The notes: generated by a model not told the origin, from the sequence alone. 64,000 bases of DNA from Nostoc sp. CHAB 5844 (GCF_020829595.1 NZ_JAIVFW010000027.1:1-64000), one strand, 5' to 3'. Shown: positions 1-9,168, counted from the first letter of the stretch. Translations and numbers: made by a program.

Positions 1-2
1 CA

Positions 3-134
3 GCACTGATTAAGGCATCGCTAGAGCGTAAAAGGATGCTACCACCACAACGATGGGAGCAGGAAAACTTACTCAATCGCTATTACGCTAAGGGACATAT
101 TGAGCAAGCGATAACTCTGCTAGGTATCCAGTAG
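3..134 (+). CDS. 3' end of an unidentified gene (partial)
   Basis: One frame is open from base 3 to a TAG at 132-134, giving the last 43 residues of a protein whose start lies outside the window. The tail is rich in Lys, Arg, Glu and Gln and ends in LLGIQ. I see no recognisable motif. The short length makes a chance open frame possible, although the next gene only begins at 349 and the composition looks like real coding sequence. Confidence 0.35.
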   Translation, partial: ALIKASLERKRMLPPQRWEQENLLNRYYAKGHIEQAITLLGIQ

Positions 135-182
135 CCATTATCCGATAACACTACAAAACCTTAACGCTATCTCTCTAATCAC

Positions 183-342
183 ATGACATTTTGAGATGAC
201 ATTCAACATAACATTTCAGATGTCATTTTTTATGGCATTTAATCAGAGGATACTTTGCTGATTTTTTGACAACAAAATATTTTTTATTACTGATGTAGCC
301 ATTTCAAAATATGTCGTATAAGATGACATTTCAAATGAGGAA
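183..342 (+). repeat. Phased ATGNCATT repeats upstream of the BRO gene
   Basis: Direct octamers of the type ATGNCATT begin at 183, 196, 208, 220 and 232, so they step by 13, 12, 12 and 12 bases. After a gap, related copies begin at 311 and 323, with a degenerate one at 335 that overlaps the ribosome-binding region. All point the same way. The 12-base step is close to one helical turn, so a repeat-binding protein could load along one face. They could be an operator for the adjacent BRO-type gene or iteron-like sites; this is inference. Confidence 0.75.
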
Positions 343-348
343 AATATT

Positions 349-930
349 ATGTCTGGATTATCAGTTTTTACTTTCGAGTTTCATCAAGTTCGTTTTGTTG
401 GTACAGCAGAAAATCCGGAATGGGTTGCTGCTGATGTATGTGCTTGTCTAGCAATTAGGGCATCTGGTATTAGTGAAGCCCTTGCATCCTTGGAGGATGA
501 TGAAATGGGTAACGGTAATGTCGTTACCCCTGGCGGAAAACAAAAAATGTTGACAGTGACTGAATCTGGACTATATCGCCTTATCTTTAAATCTCGTAAA
601 CCAGTCGCAAAGCGTTTTCAACGTTGGGTATTCCATGAGGTTTTACCATCTATTCGCAAGACTGGTAGTTACTCACTACAGAGCGAACAATCACTAGCCT
701 TTCGATGCCCTCTTGATACTGAAATCGAACTACTTGAAAATAAAAAGTCATCAATCATGGAGCGAATCGCTACTTTTGAACAAGAGATTAACGATTTAAA
801 GTGTCTCTACAAAACGGTCGATATAAGGCAAGCTGAACTTTACATTGAGAAATATGCATCAATGCACGAAAAGTACAATGAATGTCTTAAGAAACTTGTT
901 GACTCTATGGCTGAGAATTTAGCTAAGTAG
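349..930 (+). CDS. BRO-N domain protein (phage antirepressor-like)
   Basis: This 193-residue protein has a BRO-N domain over about residues 5-112: the WVAADVCACL segment, the VTESGLYRLIFKSRK segment and the RWVFHEVLPSIRKTG end are typical of the family. BRO-N domains occur in phage antirepressors, baculovirus BRO proteins and mobile elements and usually bind DNA. Residues 120-190 look helical and coiled-coil, probably for dimerisation. The ATG is preceded by a GAGGAA Shine-Dalgarno-like stretch. The gene stands alone, with phased octamer repeats on both sides, which suggests self-regulation or an element remnant. The family call is firm; the role is not known. Confidence 0.85.
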   Translation: MSGLSVFTFEFHQVRFVGTAENPEWVAADVCACLAIRASGISEALASLEDDEMGNGNVVTPGGKQKMLTVTESGLYRLIFKSRKPVAKRFQRWVFHEVLPSIRKTGSYSLQSEQSLAFRCPLDTEIELLENKKSSIMERIATFEQEINDLKCLYKTVDIRQAELYIEKYASMHEKYNECLKKLVDSMAENLAK

Positions 931-942
931 GTAATCTTTGAA

Positions 943-1011
943 GTGTCATTTTAGGATGCCATTCCAAATGACATCTCGTATGACATCTCAAATGACATTT
1001 AATATGACATT
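943..1011 (+). repeat. Phased ATGNCATY repeats downstream of the BRO gene
   Basis: Six direct octamers begin at 943 (GTGTCATT), 956, 968, 980, 992 and 1004; the last five step by exactly 12 bases. They have the same sequence and orientation as the set upstream of the BRO gene and fill the gap between its stop codon and the end of the converging gene at 1030. Repeats on both sides of a single gene are unusual for a simple promoter operator. Confidence 0.8.
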
Positions 1012-1029
1012 TTGTTAGAGGGGTATATC

Positions 1030-1476
1030 CTACTTACTTAGTAATTCCCTGATTGCTTTTTCCGTGTAAAAACTTCCTTCCATTTTTGCGATCGCTGCAA
1101 TTTTCTCTAATTCTTCCCTGGTCACGAATACTTCACCGCTACTAGGAGTACTAGCCTTTTGTACTCCTAAAAGCTTTTTCTCTTGACGGGCAGTGTACCA
1201 AATCACGTCAGGCATCATTATTTCTTGCCGTGCCTGCTGAAGATTCTCAAGGGTGAGAGTAGTACCAATGTAAACTTGGCGTTTGCGATTATTGACCGTG
1301 CGTTGAGCTATCCATGAACCATTGTTTCTCTGTTTGCAAGTGAAGCTACCGGAGGCATCTTGGTAATTGAAGCTTTTTCTGGTCGCCAACCATTCTTGCC
1401 ATTCAGGAGTGCCGATAATGATATCCTTTTGACTTTGTACCCAGTTGTAGTAAACGATAGGGAGTCCGATTTTCAT
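1030..1476 (-). CDS. Hypothetical protein with possible DNA-binding fold
   Basis: This 148-residue protein is of unknown function. Residues about 40-75 (FTCKQRNNGSWIAQR...RQVYIGTT) resemble the three-stranded arm-type DNA-binding segments seen in some cyanobacterial regulators and tyrosine recombinases, but the match is weak. The C-terminal 40 residues are helical. The gene reads towards the BRO gene. Its upstream gap to pheT contains a cluster of TGAGCATT repeats in both orientations, which would suit an autoregulated DNA-binding protein; that is inference. Its ATG at 1476 is the only sensible start. Confidence 0.6.
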   Translation of the reverse strand: MKIGLPIVYYNWVQSQKDIIIGTPEWQEWLATRKSFNYQDASGSFTCKQRNNGSWIAQRTVNNRKRQVYIGTTLTLENLQQARQEIMMPDVIWYTARQEKKLLGVQKASTPSSGEVFVTREELEKIAAIAKMEGSFYTEKAIRELLSK

Positions 1477-1489
1477 AGATAATAAGGAA

Positions 1490-1585
1490 TGAGCATTAGT
1501 TGAGCATCTACACTGAGTATAAAATAATGCTCAAAATCAGGCTCAAAATGCTGAAACTTCCTATTTTGAGCATTAAGTGAGCATT
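1490..1585. promoter_or_regulatory. TGAGCATT repeat cluster between divergent genes
   Basis: TGAGCATT-type octamers begin at 1490 and 1501 (11-base step) and at 1567 and 1578 (11-base step). An inverted copy (AATGCTCA) lies at 1526-1533 and a half copy near 1542. The cluster fills the 151-base gap between the small DNA-binding-like gene on the minus strand and pheT on the plus strand. The arrangement looks like an operator for one or both divergent promoters. Confidence 0.6.
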
Positions 1586-1627
1586 TTATAGAAATACTAA
1601 CCTAGAAGTCTTGATTTTACGTCATTT

Positions 1628-4063
1628 ATGCAAATCTCTCTAAACTGGCTGCGCGAACTAGTAGAAGTCAAATTAAGCCCAGAAGAATTAGCCCATACCC
1701 TGACAATGGCGGGGTTTGAGGTAGAAGATATTGAAGACCGCCGCACTTGGGCAGATGGCGTTGTTGTGGGGAGAGTGCTTGAACGTCAACCCCACCCCAA
1801 CGCTGATAAATTAAGTGTCTGTCAAGTAGATGTCGGTGCGGCTGAGACTTTAAATATTGTTTGTGGTGCATCTAACGTCCAGGCAGATATTTATGTTCCA
1901 GTTGCCACCGTTGGCACTTATTTACCTAACATCGATTTAAAAATTAAACCTGCAAAACTGCGCGGTGTCCCATCTGTGGGCATGATTTGTTCTTTAAAAG
2001 AACTCGGTTTGCCTAACGATATCGACGGAATTCATATTTTTCCTGGAGAAAATCTCTCTGTAGGTAGTGATGTCCGTCCATTGCTTGGTTTAGATGATGT
2101 CATCTTAGATGTCACCGCCACTGCTAACCGCGCTGATGCTTTGAGTATGGTAGGGATAGCGCGAGAAGTAGCAGCATTGACTGGTGGTAAATTGAGTATT
2201 CCTCAACCTGAAGAAGTTACTGTAACGAAGAATGCAAGCAAATTAGCGTTAAAAATTGCCGATACTCAAGCTTGCCCTGCTTACATTGGTACAGTCATTA
2301 AAAGGGTGAAAATTGCCCCGTCGCCTGAGTGGTTGCAACAACGTTTGCGAGCGGCAGGAGTGCGACCAATTAGTAATGTAGTTGATATTACTAACTATGT
2401 ATTGTTGGAATGGGGACAACCTCTCCACGCTTTTGATAAAGACCGTTTACAAGCTGTCGCAGGTAATGGCAATTTAACTATTGGTGTACGTTTTGCTAAT
2501 CAAGGGGAATCTCTAAAAACCTTAGATGGGCAAACTCGCACTCTGACAACACAAAATTTGTTAATTACTGCGAACGACAAACCTGTAGCTTTAGCGGGAG
2601 TCATGGGCGGAGAAGAAACTGAAGTTTATGATGGTTCGCAAAACTTAGTTTTAGAAGCAGCGTTATTTGATTCCGTGGCTATTCGCCGTTCCTCTCGCAG
2701 TGTGGGGTTACGCAGTGAAGCTTCTGGGCGATACGAACGGGGTGTAAACCGGGCAGAACTGGAAATTGCTTGTCGTCGCGCTTTAGCTTTAATTAGCGAA
2801 TTGGCGAACGGTGTCATTGTTCATCAAGAAATATCCGATACTCGTCCCGACCCTGCTACCTGGAGTCGTTCAATTGCCCTACGTTTAGATAGAGTAAATG
2901 AAGTACTAGGCCCTGTCGATTTAGGCGAAGATACAGGAGAATTACAAGAAAGCGATGTTGTCAGGATTTTAACTGCTTTGGGATGTCAGCTAACACCGTC
3001 AGGAGAAGGCACTTGGAATGTAACTGTCCCACCCTATCGTTACCGCGACTTAGAACGAGAAATTGATTTAATTGAAGAAATTGCTCGTCTCTACGGCTAT
3101 GATAATTTCTGCGATACCTTACCCCAAAAAGCGGAAGCTGGCTATTTACCAATAGACCAGGAATTGCTGCGAAAATTACGTGCTTCCCTACGGGGAGAAG
3201 GTTTGACAGAATTAATTCACTACTCCCTAGTCAAACCAGGAGATGACCGACAGATAGTGTTAAGCAACCCCTTATTCACAGAATATTCGGCATTACGTAC
3301 CGATTTAATTTCTGGGTTGATTGATGCTTTCCAATACAACTTAGAACAAGGTAACGGTTCACTCAATGGCTTTGAAATTGGGCGAATTTTTCAGCATGAA
3401 GAAGACGGTTTGCAAGAAGCAGATGCGATCGCTGGTATCTTAGGAGGAGACCGAACTCTTGGCAAATGGTCAAAAGGTGGACGCGAACAACCAATGACTT
3501 GGTTTGAAGCCAAAGGTATTCTCGAAAGCGTCTTTCAGCAATTGGGCTTACAAGTAGAATATCAACCAGATTGTCGTGATGAGCGTTTACATCCTGGACG
3601 CACGGCTTCTCTGTGGATAGGTGGAAACCGACTCGGTGTATTTGGACAACTGCATCCCCAACTGCGCCGCGAAAAAGACTTACCAGATTCAGTGTATCTG
3701 TTCCAATTAGATTTAGATGTGCTATTGGATGCTTTAGATCAAGATGAAATTCTGATTCCGGCATTCAAGTCTTATTCTACTTACCCAGCCAGCGATCGCG
3801 ATATCGCCTTTTTCGCCCCAGTGAAAATTTCCGTGGGAGAAATTGAAAAAGCAATTACCAAAGCAGGTAAGGGCTTGCTGGAATCTGTCGAAATCTTTGA
3901 TGAATATCGCGGTGAAAATGTCCCCCAAGGACAGCGGAGTTTGGCATTTCGTCTAGTATATCGGGCAAGCGATCGTACTCTCACTGATGCCGAAGTCGAA
4001 CCTGTACACAATAAAGTTCGTGAAGCCTTAGTTGAAAAATTCGGCGTTAACTTGCGAAGTTAA
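1628..4063 (+). CDS. pheT: Phenylalanine-tRNA ligase beta subunit
   Basis: This 811-residue protein is full length for the bacterial beta subunit, which pairs with PheS in an alpha2-beta2 enzyme that charges tRNA-Phe. Visible in order are an N-terminal EMAP/tRNA-binding domain (about residues 40-150, with [13 protein letters not shown]), the B3/B4 region (about 210-390, including the editing domain), B5 (about 410-490), the inactive synthetase-like core, and a C-terminal anticodon-binding FDX-ACB domain (about 717-810, with [10 protein letters not shown]). The gene is alone; pheS is not in the window, as is usual in cyanobacteria. The start at MQISLNWL is typical. Confidence 0.97.
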   Translation: MQISLNWLRELVEVKLSPEELAHTLTMAGFEVEDIEDRRTWADGVVVGRVLERQPHPNADKLSVCQVDVGAAETLNIVCGASNVQADIYVPVATVGTYLPNIDLKIKPAKLRGVPSVGMICSLKELGLPNDIDGIHIFPGENLSVGSDVRPLLGLDDVILDVTATANRADALSMVGIAREVAALTGGKLSIPQPEEVTVTKNASKLALKIADTQACPAYIGTVIKRVKIAPSPEWLQQRLRAAGVRPISNVVDITNYVLLEWGQPLHAFDKDRLQAVAGNGNLTIGVRFANQGESLKTLDGQTRTLTTQNLLITANDKPVALAGVMGGEETEVYDGSQNLVLEAALFDSVAIRRSSRSVGLRSEASGRYERGVNRAELEIACRRALALISELANGVIVHQEISDTRPDPATWSRSIALRLDRVNEVLGPVDLGEDTGELQESDVVRILTALGCQLTPSGEGTWNVTVPPYRYRDLEREIDLIEEIARLYGYDNFCDTLPQKAEAGYLPIDQELLRKLRASLRGEGLTELIHYSLVKPGDDRQIVLSNPLFTEYSALRTDLISGLIDAFQYNLEQGNGSLNGFEIGRIFQHEEDGLQEADAIAGILGGDRTLGKWSKGGREQPMTWFEAKGILESVFQQLGLQVEYQPDCRDERLHPGRTASLWIGGNRLGVFGQLHPQLRREKDLPDSVYLFQLDLDVLLDALDQDEILIPAFKSYSTYPASDRDIAFFAPVKISVGEIEKAITKAGKGLLESVEIFDEYRGENVPQGQRSLAFRLVYRASDRTLTDAEVEPVHNKVREALVEKFGVNLRS

Positions 4064-4105
4064 AACCAAAAAGTGCTGAGTTGTAAATTACTCAGCACTC
4101 AGCCC

Positions 4106-5059
4106 TCAACACTCAATAGACTGTTTACGCCGCCAACTGCGTCCTAATAACAACAAACCACCTAAAGCTAGTAAGCCTGTAGTAGTTCCAGCCTCTGGTA
4201 CTCTAGTCACTTTGATCCGGGCAATTTGGTAGCCAGGTGCTGTAAAATCGGCGTTAGCCGTAATTCCTTCGCCGTTGAATTGAAAATCCACAATCCCACC
4301 AGTCCCAGGAGGTCGCAGGCCAGAGTGACGACGCACAACATTAGTTTCAGCAATACCTGTAAATAAGTTTCTAGCTGCAAAAGGTACATGCACATAATCT
4401 TCATCATTTACTTCCGTACCCGCATCCCAAACTTGATTGCCTAAAACAACAAAGTCAGCGCCAATAAAGTTACCTTGAGCGTCAAAGACCTCGATCGCAT
4501 TATCATTGCCGATAAAGGCATCATTACTCCAACCAACCATCCCCGCATAGCTAAAGAATCTGTTACGATTGGCATCTAAATCTACATTAAATCTAGTAGT
4601 CAGGGTCTCACCAGGGATGTGTGCTGCAAAATAGGGGTCTCCCCGTCGATTACTAAATACTATGTCTTGATAGCCACCGTTCTGTCCTGATTCGCTGGCG
4701 GCAAACGTACCAGCAATACTATCTGGTGGAGACGGAAATCTACTAAAATCTGTACCAGCCGCCGCCAAATCAGTAAAAAAATCAGCGGGAATTCTGCCAT
4801 GTGCATCCCCTGTGAAACCGTTTTCTGCTACGTGTTCTATGTATACTGGCGCTGCCTGTCCTGCTTGAAAGGGATCGAAGCGCCCATCGTGGAAACCAAA
4901 CCAAACAGGTGCTAAAGCCTGACCATACTGCGGCGCTAGGTTTTCCACAGATACCTGGAAAGTAGCAGCTTGAGCAGTTGCTGGGTTAGATGCGATCGCT
5001 AATGTAGCACTAAGTCCTATGAGTGTAGCTTTAAGGTTTCGATATTTATGGCTGTTCAT
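4106..5059 (-). CDS. Spondin-domain PEP-CTERM protein
   Basis: This 317-residue protein carries an N-terminal signal peptide (hydrophobic run to about residue 32, ending ATAQA). The body (about 33-285) has spondin_N-like features: a FQVSVENLAPQYG opening, a WFGFHDG segment and a late GYQIARIKVTRV strand. The last 30 residues form a PEP-CTERM sorting signal: VPEAG, a hydrophobic helix and a basic RSWRRKQ tail. Such signals direct exosortase-dependent export and anchoring, often with exopolysaccharide. The protein is probably surface-exposed; its ligand is unknown. It converges on pheT, with a short gap. Confidence 0.85.
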   Translation of the reverse strand: MNSHKYRNLKATLIGLSATLAIASNPATAQAATFQVSVENLAPQYGQALAPVWFGFHDGRFDPFQAGQAAPVYIEHVAENGFTGDAHGRIPADFFTDLAAAGTDFSRFPSPPDSIAGTFAASESGQNGGYQDIVFSNRRGDPYFAAHIPGETLTTRFNVDLDANRNRFFSYAGMVGWSNDAFIGNDNAIEVFDAQGNFIGADFVVLGNQVWDAGTEVNDEDYVHVPFAARNLFTGIAETNVVRRHSGLRPPGTGGIVDFQFNGEGITANADFTAPGYQIARIKVTRVPEAGTTTGLLALGGLLLLGRSWRRKQSIEC

Positions 5060-5297
5060 ACTTTTTGTGACGAACTCTTAAAATTAAGTAATTAATATTG
5101 CTCTGTCAGCATCGTATCATTAACCAATGCTATGGAATAAATTAAGCAAATATTAAAGAAAACTAAAGATAACTGTGGCTTTTACAGAAGCCGACAGGTA
5201 ATATATTCAATGCGGCATAAATTCTGGAAAAGCTCACAGTTGTCAATAATGCCGTGATTGTTTGTCGGTTCTAATTAAAGCCAATCCAAAAGTTATT

Positions 5298-5567
5298 ATG
5301 CCAAAATATGTACTCTGGGGAACTTACTGCGACGACGTTTTAGAAAAACGCGCCCCCTACCGTCAAGCTCATTTAGATGGTTTAGCCAAACAAAAAGAAT
5401 CTGGTGTGTTGATTACCATTGGCCCAACTAAAGATGTCACAAAAGTCTTTGGGATTTACGAAGCTGAAGACGAAGCCACTGTGCGCCAATTAATTGAAAA
5501 TGACCCCTATTGGCAAAATGGTATTTGGACAGAATACTCCATCAAAGAGTGGATTCAAGCTTTTTAA
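5298..5567 (+). CDS. YciI-family protein
   Basis: This 89-residue protein has the small ferredoxin-like YciI fold. The family's conserved His-Asp are seen in YRQAHLDGL, and the later GVLITIGP and DPYWQNGIW segments fit. Family members are proposed dehydratase or dioxygenase-like enzymes, mostly without a defined substrate. I chose the ATG at 5298 (MPKYVLWGTY) because it matches the usual N-terminus; a TTG-started extension from 5262 would add 12 residues without conserved character. Confidence 0.85.
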   Translation: MPKYVLWGTYCDDVLEKRAPYRQAHLDGLAKQKESGVLITIGPTKDVTKVFGIYEAEDEATVRQLIENDPYWQNGIWTEYSIKEWIQAF

Positions 5568-5911
5568 ATTAGGGAATTTAGCAGCTTTTCTCTTGAGTTT
5601 TACTCTATATATTTAATTCTTGCTATCAATGTGTCAGTTTATGGATCGTCTACTAACTCATTACAACGGGTGGGAAAACTGAACTATGTAAATAAAAATG
5701 AACTAAACTAAAACCCTCTTCACCTCTGCCTTCTGCTTAATCGTGTAGTTAGAATTACTAACTTTTAGTAGATGTAATTATATTTGTGTGTATGTAATTA
5801 TCAAAATATGTTGCTCAAAGATAATGTTGCTGTTGTCTAGAATAAAAAAGGTTAGCGATCGCACTTAATTTAGTTGTTTACCAATCGTTTGATTTTTAGA
5901 GGGTACTACCT
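5568..5911. other. Intergenic region without recognised feature
   Basis: This is an AT-rich stretch of 344 bases between the YciI gene and the glycine-rich secreted protein. It contains one HIP1-like GCGATCGC near 5855. I see no convincing open frame, RNA gene or strong hairpin. It presumably holds the promoter of the next gene. Confidence 0.5.
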
Positions 5912-6340
5912 ATGCAACACATCCTAAAACGCGTATTTCTACCTAGTTTGATGGCTGCTAGTTTAACCAGTGTCAGCCTCATTCCAGCGCAACCTGCTAG
6001 TGCTGATGACCGAGTGCTAAATAATGCAGCAATTGGAGCTGGTGCTAGTGCATTAACTGGAGCCATAACTGGTTGCGGTTCATTCTTAAATAATGCTGTC
6101 ACGGGTGCTGCTGCTGGTGCTGCTGTTAATGGTGCCAACGGACTGAGAACAAGAAGCGACAGAAGAGTTAACGGACGTAACCTCATTCGAGATGCCGGTG
6201 TAGGCGCAGGCACTGGTATAGTAGCGGGTGCAGTTACTGGCGGTTGTAGAAATACCTTGAAAAATGGTCTCAACGGTGCAGCTGCTGGTACAGCTGTGCA
6301 TATACTGGATCGCAGACCTGCTAAAAACAGAAGAAGATAA
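5912..6340 (+). CDS. Secreted glycine-zipper protein
   Basis: This 142-residue protein starts with a signal peptide (MQHILKRVFLPSLMAASL..., cleavage near ASA-DD at about residue 31). The mature part has two related glycine/alanine-rich blocks (AIGAGASALTGAITGCG and VGAGTGIVAGAVTGGC, each followed by a NGLNGAAAGTAV-like run), spaced as GxxxG glycine zippers. Such segments insert in or pack against membranes in outer-membrane and stress proteins. Each block contains one Cys, allowing a disulfide. The C-terminus is strongly basic (RRPAKNRRR). The function is unknown. An internal duplication is evident. Confidence 0.75.
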   Translation: MQHILKRVFLPSLMAASLTSVSLIPAQPASADDRVLNNAAIGAGASALTGAITGCGSFLNNAVTGAAAGAAVNGANGLRTRSDRRVNGRNLIRDAGVGAGTGIVAGAVTGGCRNTLKNGLNGAAAGTAVHILDRRPAKNRRR

Positions 6341-6346
6341 TTTATG

Positions 6347-6388
6347 ATTGATAATTCGTAATTTTGTCACCAAGCACGAATTATCAAT
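6347..6388 (+). terminator. Inverted repeat after the glycine-zipper gene
   Basis: ATTGATAATTCG (6347-6358) pairs with CGAATTATCAAT (6377-6388) across an 18-base loop, six bases after the stop codon. There is no clear T-run, so this may be an mRNA-stabilising hairpin rather than a classic intrinsic terminator. Confidence 0.45.
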
Positions 6389-6435
6389 GGTGGATTATGC
6401 CAATGTAAAAAACCTGGGAAATATATAGATTATCT

Positions 6436-6463
6436 GTAGGGACGCAAGTGTTTGCGCCCCTAC
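6436..6463. repeat. REP-like GTAGGG...CCCTAC palindrome
   Basis: A 28-base imperfect palindrome (GTAGGGACGCAAG ... TTGCGCCCCTAC). It resembles the dispersed GTAGGGGCG-type palindrome that recurs at 28.1 kb in this window. It lies in the gap between convergent genes. Confidence 0.5.
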
Positions 6464-6549
6464 TTTATTTATTGATCGCGCGTAAAACCCCATCCCCTTG
6501 TGGGTGGGGCGGTTGACTTCTTTGAAATCCATTAGGAATTGCACTTAGT

Positions 6550-7317
6550 TTAAGATTTATAACTTAAAATCTGAATTACCTTATCATCTGGTAGTTTATC
6601 AGGGCTAATTGTCAGAGTGTCACTATTACCACGACGTACAGTGATACCTTGCACCAAGTTGAGAAATTCATCTAAAGGTGAAATATCACAGGCATTAGCA
6701 TCAGCAGCTTGGGTACGGTAGTGAGTAGGAATAACTAGTTTGGGGTTTAACACATCAATTGCTTGTTTAGCTTCCTCAGCGTTATAAGCTTTAGCACTAC
6801 CGCCTACAGGGATGAACAGGACATCAGGACGACCCATGAGAATTTTTTGTTCAATAGAAATGGGTGCAGCAATACCTCCAAGATGCAGGATGTTAATTCC
6901 CCCTTGCTGCCAACTCCAGGCGACATTTTTGCCGAATTGTCTACCACCTTTGCGATCGTGATCAGTGGAAATTCCTTGGAATTTAATACCTTGGAACTCA
7001 TAAACTCCAGCTTCGTATACTAGCTTGGGATTTCCAGGCAGATCTTCTACTGCACCTTCGTCTAGTAGTTGACTGCTAATCAAGACCAAGTTTGCACTGA
7101 CTTTCGGCGCACGATAACCAGCAGTACACCCGATTGTTCGGAATGGATTGGTGAGAATTTTGACTCCGCCACCAGTAATTAGAAAGCAAGTATGACCCAA
7201 CCACTGAACTGATAAACCGCCAGATTGTGCATCAGCTTCAGAGTGAGAACCTAATGTAGTAACTAAAGCTGTGACTAACCCCGCCCCAGCATAGCCCATC
7301 AACTGTCGTCGTTTCAT
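6550..7317 (-). CDS. MBL-fold metallo-hydrolase with Tat-like leader
   Basis: This 255-residue protein opens with KRRQLM and a hydrophobic stretch ending near ADAQS, so a twin-arginine-like export signal is likely. The mature part follows the UPF0173/UlaG-like metallo-beta-lactamase layout: WLGHTCFLI, TNPF, a degenerate LISSQLLDEG where HxHxDH would be, STDHDRKGG, LHLGG, and IPTHY near the end. The altered first metal motif suggests a changed metal site or loss of activity. It starts 3 bases after the frameshifted trpG/pabA gene on the same strand, so the two are probably co-transcribed. Confidence 0.8.
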   Translation of the reverse strand: MKRRQLMGYAGAGLVTALVTTLGSHSEADAQSGGLSVQWLGHTCFLITGGGVKILTNPFRTIGCTAGYRAPKVSANLVLISSQLLDEGAVEDLPGNPKLVYEAGVYEFQGIKFQGISTDHDRKGGRQFGKNVAWSWQQGGINILHLGGIAAPISIEQKILMGRPDVLFIPVGGSAKAYNAEEAKQAIDVLNPKLVIPTHYRTQAADANACDISPLDEFLNLVQGITVRRGNSDTLTISPDKLPDDKVIQILSYKS

Positions 7318-7320
7318 TAA

Positions 7321-7921
7321 TCACTCTCTTGTCTGTAATTGTTCCAGAAAGTTTCGCAGTAACTGTTTTCCTGAAGAAGTTAGGACACTCTCTGGGTGAA
7401 ACTGGACTCCTTGAATGTGAGGATATTTCCGATGTTGTACTCCCATAATTGTGCCATCTTCAACCCAAGCGGTGATTTCTAACACTTCGGGACAAGTTGC
7501 GCGGTCAATCACCAGACTATGATATCTGGTGGCAGTCATAGGATTTTCTAATCCCTGAAAAACTCCTAATATTGGTGTGAGAGACCTGAGAAGTTTTGCC
7601 ATGCATTAACTCTGGAGCAGAGACGATTTTACCACCAAATACTTGACCAATGCTTTGATGTCCCAAGCATACGCCTAAAATTGGTAAGCTAGGGCCGAGT
7701 TGTTCAATTAAATCAAGAGATATACCAGCATCTTCTGGACGACCAGGCCCAGGAGAAATCACTACAAGGTCGGGATGCAAGTCCCGAATTTCTTCTATGG
7801 TGATTTTATCGTTGCGAAAAACTTTAATGTCTGATGCTACAGGGAACTCTGCTGCTAGTTCTCCTAAGTATTGTACCAAATTGTATGTAAAACTGTCGTA
7901 ATTATCTATAACTACAATCAC
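7321..7921 (-). pseudogene. Anthranilate/aminodeoxychorismate synthase component II, frameshifted
   Basis: This is a class I glutamine amidotransferase of the TrpG/PabA type, which supplies ammonia from glutamine to chorismate. The N-terminal part (from MIVVIDNYDSFTYN) includes the oxyanion strand and the nucleophile motif GVCLGHQSIG. The C-terminal part contains RYHSLVI and the catalytic HPES. The two parts are in different frames. Restoring the family sequence ...[12 protein letters not shown] requires removing one base near 7567. The coding sequence is otherwise intact, so this is either a recent +1 mutation or an assembly error. It lies in the common cyanobacterial order ybeY-dgkA-trpG/pabA. 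Confidence 0.85.
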
Positions 7922-8027
7922 GGACTAGACTCCTGATGCTCATTACCAGATTCTAGCTGTCAGTGTCAGTAATTATTTAATTTATAATTTAGTAATTTTC
8001 ATGGATGAGTGTAATTAATGGCCAAAC

Positions 8028-8480
8028 TTAGAAAGTTGACATAATTAATTTTATTAATGGTGGTAACAATAGAGTACAAGCAACTAATATGGCGACTAAA
8101 GCCGAGACCAGCACAGCACCCGCAGCGCAATCTTTAGCAATTTTTGCCAAGTCGTGGTACGTCTGCTTCACTGTCAAGTCTACTAGCGATTCAATGGCTG
8201 TGTTGAGCAGTTCTAGAGCTAGAACTAAGCCGCTAGTGATGCCAATTACGGCTATTTCCACAGGTGACAAATGTAAAAATATACTTAAAGCGATCGCCAA
8301 AGCACAAAAACTTACATGAATGCGAAAATTGCGTTGAGTTTGAAAACTGTAGGTGATGCCAGCCCAAGCATACTTAAAACTAACCAGTAAATTGGCAGCG
8401 ACTTGCCACGAGAATTCCCGTTCCTTTTTTATCAGTGTTGGTAATTGGTTTGGTGGTGGAGGAGAAACTTGTTGGGACAT
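8028..8480 (-). CDS. dgkA: Diacylglycerol/undecaprenol kinase
   Basis: This 150-residue integral membrane kinase of the DgkA family phosphorylates diacylglycerol or undecaprenol in the inner membrane. A polar N-terminus of about 30 residues precedes the core: SFKYAWAGITYSFQTQRNFRIH, three transmembrane helices, and the signature LELLNTAIESLVDL with the catalytic Glu. The KIAKDCAAGAVLVSAL helix is also typical. It lies downstream of ybeY in the same direction, an arrangement conserved in cyanobacteria. Confidence 0.93.
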   Translation of the reverse strand: MSQQVSPPPPNQLPTLIKKEREFSWQVAANLLVSFKYAWAGITYSFQTQRNFRIHVSFCALAIALSIFLHLSPVEIAVIGITSGLVLALELLNTAIESLVDLTVKQTYHDLAKIAKDCAAGAVLVSALVAILVACTLLLPPLIKLIMSTF

Positions 8481-8619
8481 AAGCTGAGAGACAGAACAAT
8501 AAAGTTAGCTAAACTGGGAATTTTCACCGATTGTAATCATCCAATCAACTTCTCGGCAATTTTCTACATGAGTATTATAAAAGTTTGCCTCAAAATTAAC
8601 ACTGACTGACATCAAAACT

Positions 8620-9126
8620 TTAATATTCTATGTCAATATGAATACTAACTGCCTCTAGTATTTTTACCTGCTGCTTGAGCATTTTTATTAAACTCTCATC
8701 ATCAGGATGATCCCAGCCCAAAAGGTGTAACAGCCCATGAGAGGCTAACCAAGCTAATTCAGTTACTAAACTATGCCCTTGCTGTTGGGCTTGACGTTGG
8801 GCTGTATTTACCGAAATCACGATATCACCTAAATACAGAGGTTCATCCAGCAATTCTGCATAATGAGGAAAATCTGTCTCTAAAGCGGCAAAGGCTAAAA
8901 CATCTGTGGGCTTATCTTGATGTCTATATTGAGCATTTAATGATTGAATTTCTGCATCGTTTGTTAAACGCAGCCCTATTTCATAGCTTGGTGCTGGCGG
9001 CAGATGAGGTTGAAGATTTTCTAACCAGTGGTGAAACCAGTTCTCCCAGGTTTCACCGCCAACATTTGCAGCTAATTGCGGGGAAGACTCGGAAAAAACA
9101 TCTTGCAAATTTAGTTCAACTTGCAC
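8620..9126 (-). CDS. ybeY: Endoribonuclease YbeY (rRNA maturation)
   Basis: This 168-residue protein is a zinc-dependent single-strand endoribonuclease for 16S rRNA maturation and ribosome quality control. The metal motif HGLLHLLGWDH is complete (three His). Upstream, the LRLTNDAEIQSLNAQYRHQDKPTDVLAF region and LGDIVIS match the family. It is the first gene of a ybeY-dgkA-trpG/pabA-MBL run on the minus strand. The start gives the usual cyanobacterial N-terminus. Confidence 0.95.
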   Translation of the reverse strand: MQVELNLQDVFSESSPQLAANVGGETWENWFHHWLENLQPHLPPAPSYEIGLRLTNDAEIQSLNAQYRHQDKPTDVLAFAALETDFPHYAELLDEPLYLGDIVISVNTAQRQAQQQGHSLVTELAWLASHGLLHLLGWDHPDDESLIKMLKQQVKILEAVSIHIDIEY

Positions 9127-9168
9127 TAGCTATAAACGCTCCTCAACACTTTGAATTTTAGTTAGTTT

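Noticed and set aside
7102-7317. MBL hydrolase as a new enzyme class because HxHxDH is missing
   Set aside because: UPF0173/UlaG-like relatives with degenerate motifs are common; the remaining motifs are ordinary for the family.
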